The position numbers and the translations under genes are program-made. The notes below the pieces were generated by a model. The model saw only the letters and a program-made list of their open reading frames with translations. It did no database searches and was not told the origin of the DNA. Below are positions 59,801-64,000 of a stretch of 64,000 nucleotides of DNA, piece by piece; positions within the stretch are counted from its first letter, which is position 1, and each line of letters begins with the position of its first letter. Where the stretch lies: NCBI RefSeq assembly GCF_000801105.2, contig NC_079514.1, forward strand, positions 3,472,001 to 3,536,000, in the 5' to 3' direction. The DNA comes from Raphanus sativus. Its lineage: Eukaryota > Streptophyta > Magnoliopsida > Brassicales > Brassicaceae.

Positions 59801-60778
59801 CTGCTGTTATATGTTGATGATATGCTCATTGCTGCAAACGATATGGATGACATAAATCGTTTGAAAGGGTTACTGGGACGAGAGTTTGAGATGAAGGATC
59901 TTGGTGCTGCAAAGAAGATTCTTCGAATGGAGATTCGCAGGGATAGAAGCTCTAAGAGGTTATGGCTTTCTCAGAAGAGCTACATTGAGAAGGTGTTAGA
60001 ACGTTTTGATATGTCGAATTCAAAACCAGTCTCTACACCATTGGCGAAGCACTTCATACTTACAGCAGAGCAAAGTCCAAAGTCTGCTGAAGAACTCAAA
60101 GATATGGCGGAGGTTCCTTATGCTAGCGCAGTTGGATGTTTGATGTATGCAATGGTGTGTACAAGACCGGATCTAGCACAAGCAGTTAGTCAAGTCAGTA
60201 AGTACATGTCGAATCCTGGGAGGAGACATTGGGATGCTGTGAAGTGGATCCTAAGATACTTACGAGGTACAAGTGACTATGGGCTTATGTTTGGTGGAGA
60301 AGTGCAGGATTCAGTTGTTGGGTTCGTGGATTCAGATTATGGTGGAGACCTTGATAATAGCAGGTCAACTACGGGGTATGTATTTACTCTTGCAGGAGCA
60401 CCTATTTGCTGGAGATCGATACAACAAGGTATTGTAGCGATGTCAACCACTGAAGCTGAATACATGGCACTTGGAGAAGCAGCTAAGGAAGCGGTATGGG
60501 TACAAGGACTTGTATCCGAGTTAGGTGTTGATCAAGAAGGTGTTCAGCTACACTGTGATAGTCAAAGCGCGTTATGCTTGGCTAAGAATCAAGTGTATCA
60601 TGGAAGGACGAAGCACATACGTATAAGGTTTCACAAGATAAGGGAGTTGGCAGCTTCTGGAGAAGTCTTATTGGAAAAGGTGCATACGTCGGAGAATCCA
60701 GCTGACATGTTGACCAAGCCTGTTACAACGGAGAAGTTCAAGCATTGCTTGAATCTGCTCCGTGTTTGCCAATGCTAA
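56842..60778 (+). pseudogene. Copia gag-pol, interrupted
   Basis: One long coding region in three pieces. 56842-58533 holds gag (residues about 1-230), the zinc knuckle CYRCGKPGHYRRDC, the protease active site WIMDTGASFHMTPN, the integrase HHCC finger and the first part of the integrase core with its catalytic Asp residues (DVWGP and RSDNGTEY). A TAG stop at 58531-58533 interrupts the integrase. The same frame resumes to about 58880, where a one-base shift occurs; a second one-base shift lies near 58987. From 58991 to 60778 the third frame carries reverse transcriptase, with the YVDDMLIA catalytic box near 59808, and RNase H, with its SDYGGDLDNSRSTTGY block. Total length is normal for copia. 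Three point-scale lesions in about 3.9 kb with all domains still present indicate a rather young, recently inactivated copy. Confidence 0.93.
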
Positions 60779-60848
60779 GAAGCAATGGAGGTTCCTCCCA
60801 GAAGATAGACGGGATAAGGAGTTTTGTAGAGATTTTTCGTCAAGGTGG

Positions 60849-61176
60849 TGTTTATTGCATCTGTGTGTCTTAAATCTCTGCTGTACCAGTAAAATACCCA
60901 GCACTCATGGATTGGACGTAGTCCGACCGAGTGCGGGCGACACTCGTTATCAAGGTTGACATCTGGGGCCCCCGCGGTACGGTATGCCTTTTCGGTTTAG
61001 GAAAGTTACTATTTCTATTGGGAAAAGGAAATCGGGTTTTTAAGGCTGTATAAATATGGGTCTAAGGGTTTGTAAATTATGAACACATCATTAATAAGAA
61101 ACCCTAAACGGGTATTTGCCTCAATACATTTTCTTCTCTTTTCTTCTTCTAACCTAAACGACGGCCGTTCACAACA
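60849..61176 (+). repeat. 3' LTR of the copia element
   Basis: It starts TGTTTATTGCATCTG, four bases longer than the 5' LTR start, and ends GTTCACAACA. It retains a GC-rich segment (about 60921-60999, including GGGGCCCCCGCGG) that is absent from the 5' LTR. The same TATAAATATGGG motif is present. Confidence 0.92.
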
Positions 61177-61181
61177 ACACC

Positions 61182-64000
61182 ATTTTAGAAGGTAATCAAA
61201 ACATAACCGAGAATCTCGAATACTTATAATGTAAGAAGCCAATAAAATACTATAATTTAAATTATACCGGAGCAAAATAACTCGAATATGTAAGTCTACT
61301 GGGTCACCTGCCCTAACAATGTATGTTAGGTTTTCCAGAAGTTTTATTATGTTTTGAGTTTGACCGAAATTAGTGAGTAGTTAATTAACTATCACTAAAA
61401 CAAATTTCTATACTGTATTTACGTATATACACATCGGTTGAATTTGAAAATACTAGAAATTATTGAATTCGAATTTCTAAGTATTTTGTAGATCCATATA
61501 TGATCGTATTACGATATAAATCAATTCTTAGTGAACATGGAGCGATGGATTCTTATGATCTGATGAGTTGTCCAACGTTCGTTACGTGCATGCATTCAAT
61601 GCCTCGGTGTCACAATATTCAGTTTTTGTGATTCTCTATCGAACTTATTGGGTATCCATATTATTATTTATCTTATAGTGAAATCTTTTCATAAAAACTC
61701 CTTTTCGGAAATAGGTTACTTATCCATTAATCCTTTTCTTTGACGTACATACTTTTTTAAAAAAAAATATGTCAATTTCTACGTCATTCTTGATAAAGAC
61801 TATGGATGGTGAATATGTTCACAGTACGTGGAGGTTGAATAATTTGTTACTATTTGGCTATTTGCTTTGGAGTATGGTGTACACTGTGTACACATGAAAA
61901 TTTGATTTTCACATTTCTGGTTCCGATGATAGGAAATCTGTTATCAATTAGTTTCATGTTTCTGATTATTATGCAAGAGTAGAAAAATCATGTCGTTGGA
62001 TAATTGTATACAAATAATTACGATTACATGAGATCTGAAAACTTACCAAAATATTATATCTTGCTATACTGCTAACTATATCTTCTTCTTTTTTTACTTT
62101 CTATATAACTAAATGTAAGTTCCATGTTTATCGTTTTCTGTAGGATCGTTGATTATTTATATTACAAATTCACAATATTCTAAAGTCCAGATTAATACAT
62201 ATCTATGTTTTTACTAAAGGAGAATTTCAGGACATTTATCAACGTAATCTTATTTCGCCGAAAGGTAAAATATTAAAAAAAAGTTGTAAGAGAAAAACGA
62301 AGGCCTCGCCGCGCACCTAAACATGCATGGCGTCTGATTGCCCTGACGGTGCCGACGGAATCTGACTTTGACTCATCCTCCCTTCCTATTAATCTTTGTT
62401 AATCTTACTAGTAATTAGATTTATTTTGACCTTCCAAGTTTCAACACTATTTTATTTCTGCGAAGAATATGTTCTCTCATAGAAATCATAAACATTCCTA
62501 GTGTTTTTTTTAAACATTCCTAGTTGATGTAAGAAGCAAGGTGAATCTATAACTATAATTAACAATTGATCTATATGAACGATGTAATGATCATCGTATA
62601 ATGAATAATTATTTTATAGAAATCTCACATGGACACTAATGTCTTTCAATGCTGCTCCACATGAAATTATACACTACGAATGTGAAAATTTTGACTGAAC
62701 TTTTTTAAAATTGATAATACATCTCTCCCACTCGAAATCAAATACTTTAAAAAACAAACCATTGGCAGTAAACTTTTTTAAAAAGTGATTTCGTTCTCAA
62801 ACCATAGCATAATGCTGTCTCCATTAATATAATAAATGTATCTCGTGAGTCACAATGATGTAGGCAGAATTTAGAACATTAGTACGCCACGAGGAGGTAA
62901 TGACGGTCTTAACTTGTTCATGGCTTTCCGCAAATGTATTTTCAATTTTCAACGTGAATATTCATTTTGTTTATTTCTATTGACAATTTAGTTAAACATC
63001 AATTCCAATCCATATTATATATTGTCAGTTTCGTATAAATAATAAATATGAACTTGGTGTCGATCACACCTTACACAATATTTATACACTGAAAATCGGA
63101 AATATTAGATTCTTCTAAAAGTAAACTCTGTATAGTTTTTAGTTATCTCCATGAGTAAAGTTAAATAATAAATTCATAAAATTTCATTGACAAAAAAATA
63201 AAGATATAAAATTTATAATATGATAAATGTTCCCCACTGAAGATGGAAAACGAAACCGCATACTAACTCATACTTGAGCTTAAGAACTCAGAAAACATAT
63301 GGTGAGAACGTAGTTGCGGTTATTCCACATAACATTCCATATTTATTTTAAAAAAGCATTCCATCTCTATTAACTTCTGAAAATTATTTCCACAAGTGGG
63401 AGTATATTTTCAGAAGTTTATATTAGGTTTTTTTTTTTAGGGTTTCTTTATATTAAACGAATCACACCACAAGTTTAACAAATTTTATGAGTCTTAAAAC
63501 AAAACAAACAAAAAATGAATACTTAAGTTTAATTTATTTACAGTTTGTAATAATATATATTTTTTTAAATATCATAAGTAACTTTTTATAAATTTATAAT
63601 GTTATTTTTTAAATATTATTAGTTTTTGGCATAATATTATTTATAAATTTGAACTCTTAATTATTAAAAACGGGGAGATACGGAATTAGACGACTCTCGC
63701 CCCACCTAAGCCGGCACTGAAAAATGCTATTATCATGCCTTTTCTTATATTCACAAAGTTGTTATCTATAGTAGAACAACTTTTGTTAGTTAAAGGCAGT
63801 ACACCAATCCAAAACCAAATATACAACAAGCCTTTCAAACGTAATCAACTATACAGAAACAGCCTGCTTAATGCGATTCGGTAGCTTAGCTTAGCAATAT
63901 AGTACTTTCTAAGAAAATTTCAACAGCCCTGCTAGTGCTCACTTTAGTTTATATAATAAAGTTAATACTCATTTCTGGTAACTAAATTCTAAACATATAG
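61182..64000. other. AT-rich intergenic DNA at the window end
   Basis: No gene is recognised. A GC-richer patch lies at about 62300-62375 without an open frame of note. CCTAAGCCGGCACTG near 63705-63719 resembles a hAT terminus (CAGTGCCGGCTTAGG on the minus strand), but its partner was not found. Confidence 0.4.

Larger units (their letters stand above)
56561..61176 (+). mobile_element. Ty1/copia LTR retrotransposon, Tork/Tnt1-like
   Basis: A nearly complete element bounded by the 5-bp target duplication ACACC (56556-56560 and 61177-61181). Both LTRs start with TG and end with CA. The primer-binding site TGGTATCAGAGC (56808-56819) is complementary to initiator tRNA-Met. Gag-pol order is gag, protease, integrase, reverse transcriptase, RNase H, which defines copia. 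The 5' LTR is 245 bp and the 3' LTR 328 bp. By hand I count about 11 differences over roughly 242 aligned LTR positions, ten of them transitions. The coding region has one stop and two frameshifts, so the copy is not autonomous. The lineage is judged from gag and zinc-knuckle style. Confidence 0.95.

Noticed and set aside
1..64000. CRISPR array, operon or bacterial defence system
   Set aside because: The window is clearly plant nuclear DNA with spliced genes; no regularly spaced direct repeats with unique spacers were seen.

Overview
The window is plant nuclear DNA, almost certainly from a Brassicaceae species. It is AT-rich, its genes carry short GT-AG introns, and its transposons are of types common in that family. 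A run of 100 Ns (52106-52205) marks a scaffold join of unknown true size. The recognisable genes follow the order of Arabidopsis thaliana chromosome 4 from about At4g29260 down to At4g29180: HAD acid phosphatase (9522-10699, +), LRR protein (10900-12144, -), NAC75 (18672-24921, -), a decayed PFK1 relic (28759-29505, +), gamma-glutamyl transpeptidase GGT4 (29654-32042, -) with a second, transposon-broken GGT copy beside it (32684-36511, -), the CCCH zinc-finger TZF3/OZF2 gene (44924-45958, +) and an LRR receptor kinase of the RHS16 type (48129-51871, -). The locus names are from memory of Arabidopsis gene order and were not searched. Exon coordinates were set by hand from splice sites and checked for reading frame.

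Layout. 1-8118: transposon-derived. It holds an 881-bp palindromic element built from telomere-like CCCTAAA/TTTAGGG repeats (9-889), a Stowaway-like MITE (1211-1439) and a 4.4-kb MULE-like element (3675-8110) that carries a minisatellite and a second, nested telomere-like foldback element (6311-7065). 9.1-12.1 kb: two convergent genes; the first has a six-copy tandem repeat just upstream of its TATA box. 12.1-18.7 kb: intergenic, with a MULE carrying a gene-like GC-rich patch (14586-15765) and a hAT element (15931-16610). 18.7-24.9 kb: NAC75, with a Helitron in one intron. 28.7-36.5 kb: PFK1 relic and GGT pair. 36.8-38.6 kb: two copies of one hAT-type element in inverted orientation. 38.6-44.9 kb: intergenic, with a cluster of four G-boxes. 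45-52 kb: TZF3 and the receptor kinase, with an RNase H-like retroelement relic between them. 52-64 kb: repeat-rich, dominated by a nearly full-length Ty1/copia element of the Tork/Tnt1 type (56561-61176) with a 5-bp target duplication.

The genes do not form a pathway; they are neighbours by ancestral gene order. The strongest observations concern recent genome change: a GGT paralogue whose only visible defect is a 389-bp hAT insertion with a perfect 8-bp duplication, a PFK1 gene reduced to its first exons, and several foldback or inverted-repeat structures that could give double-stranded RNA if transcribed. I did not find evidence for a new multi-gene system.
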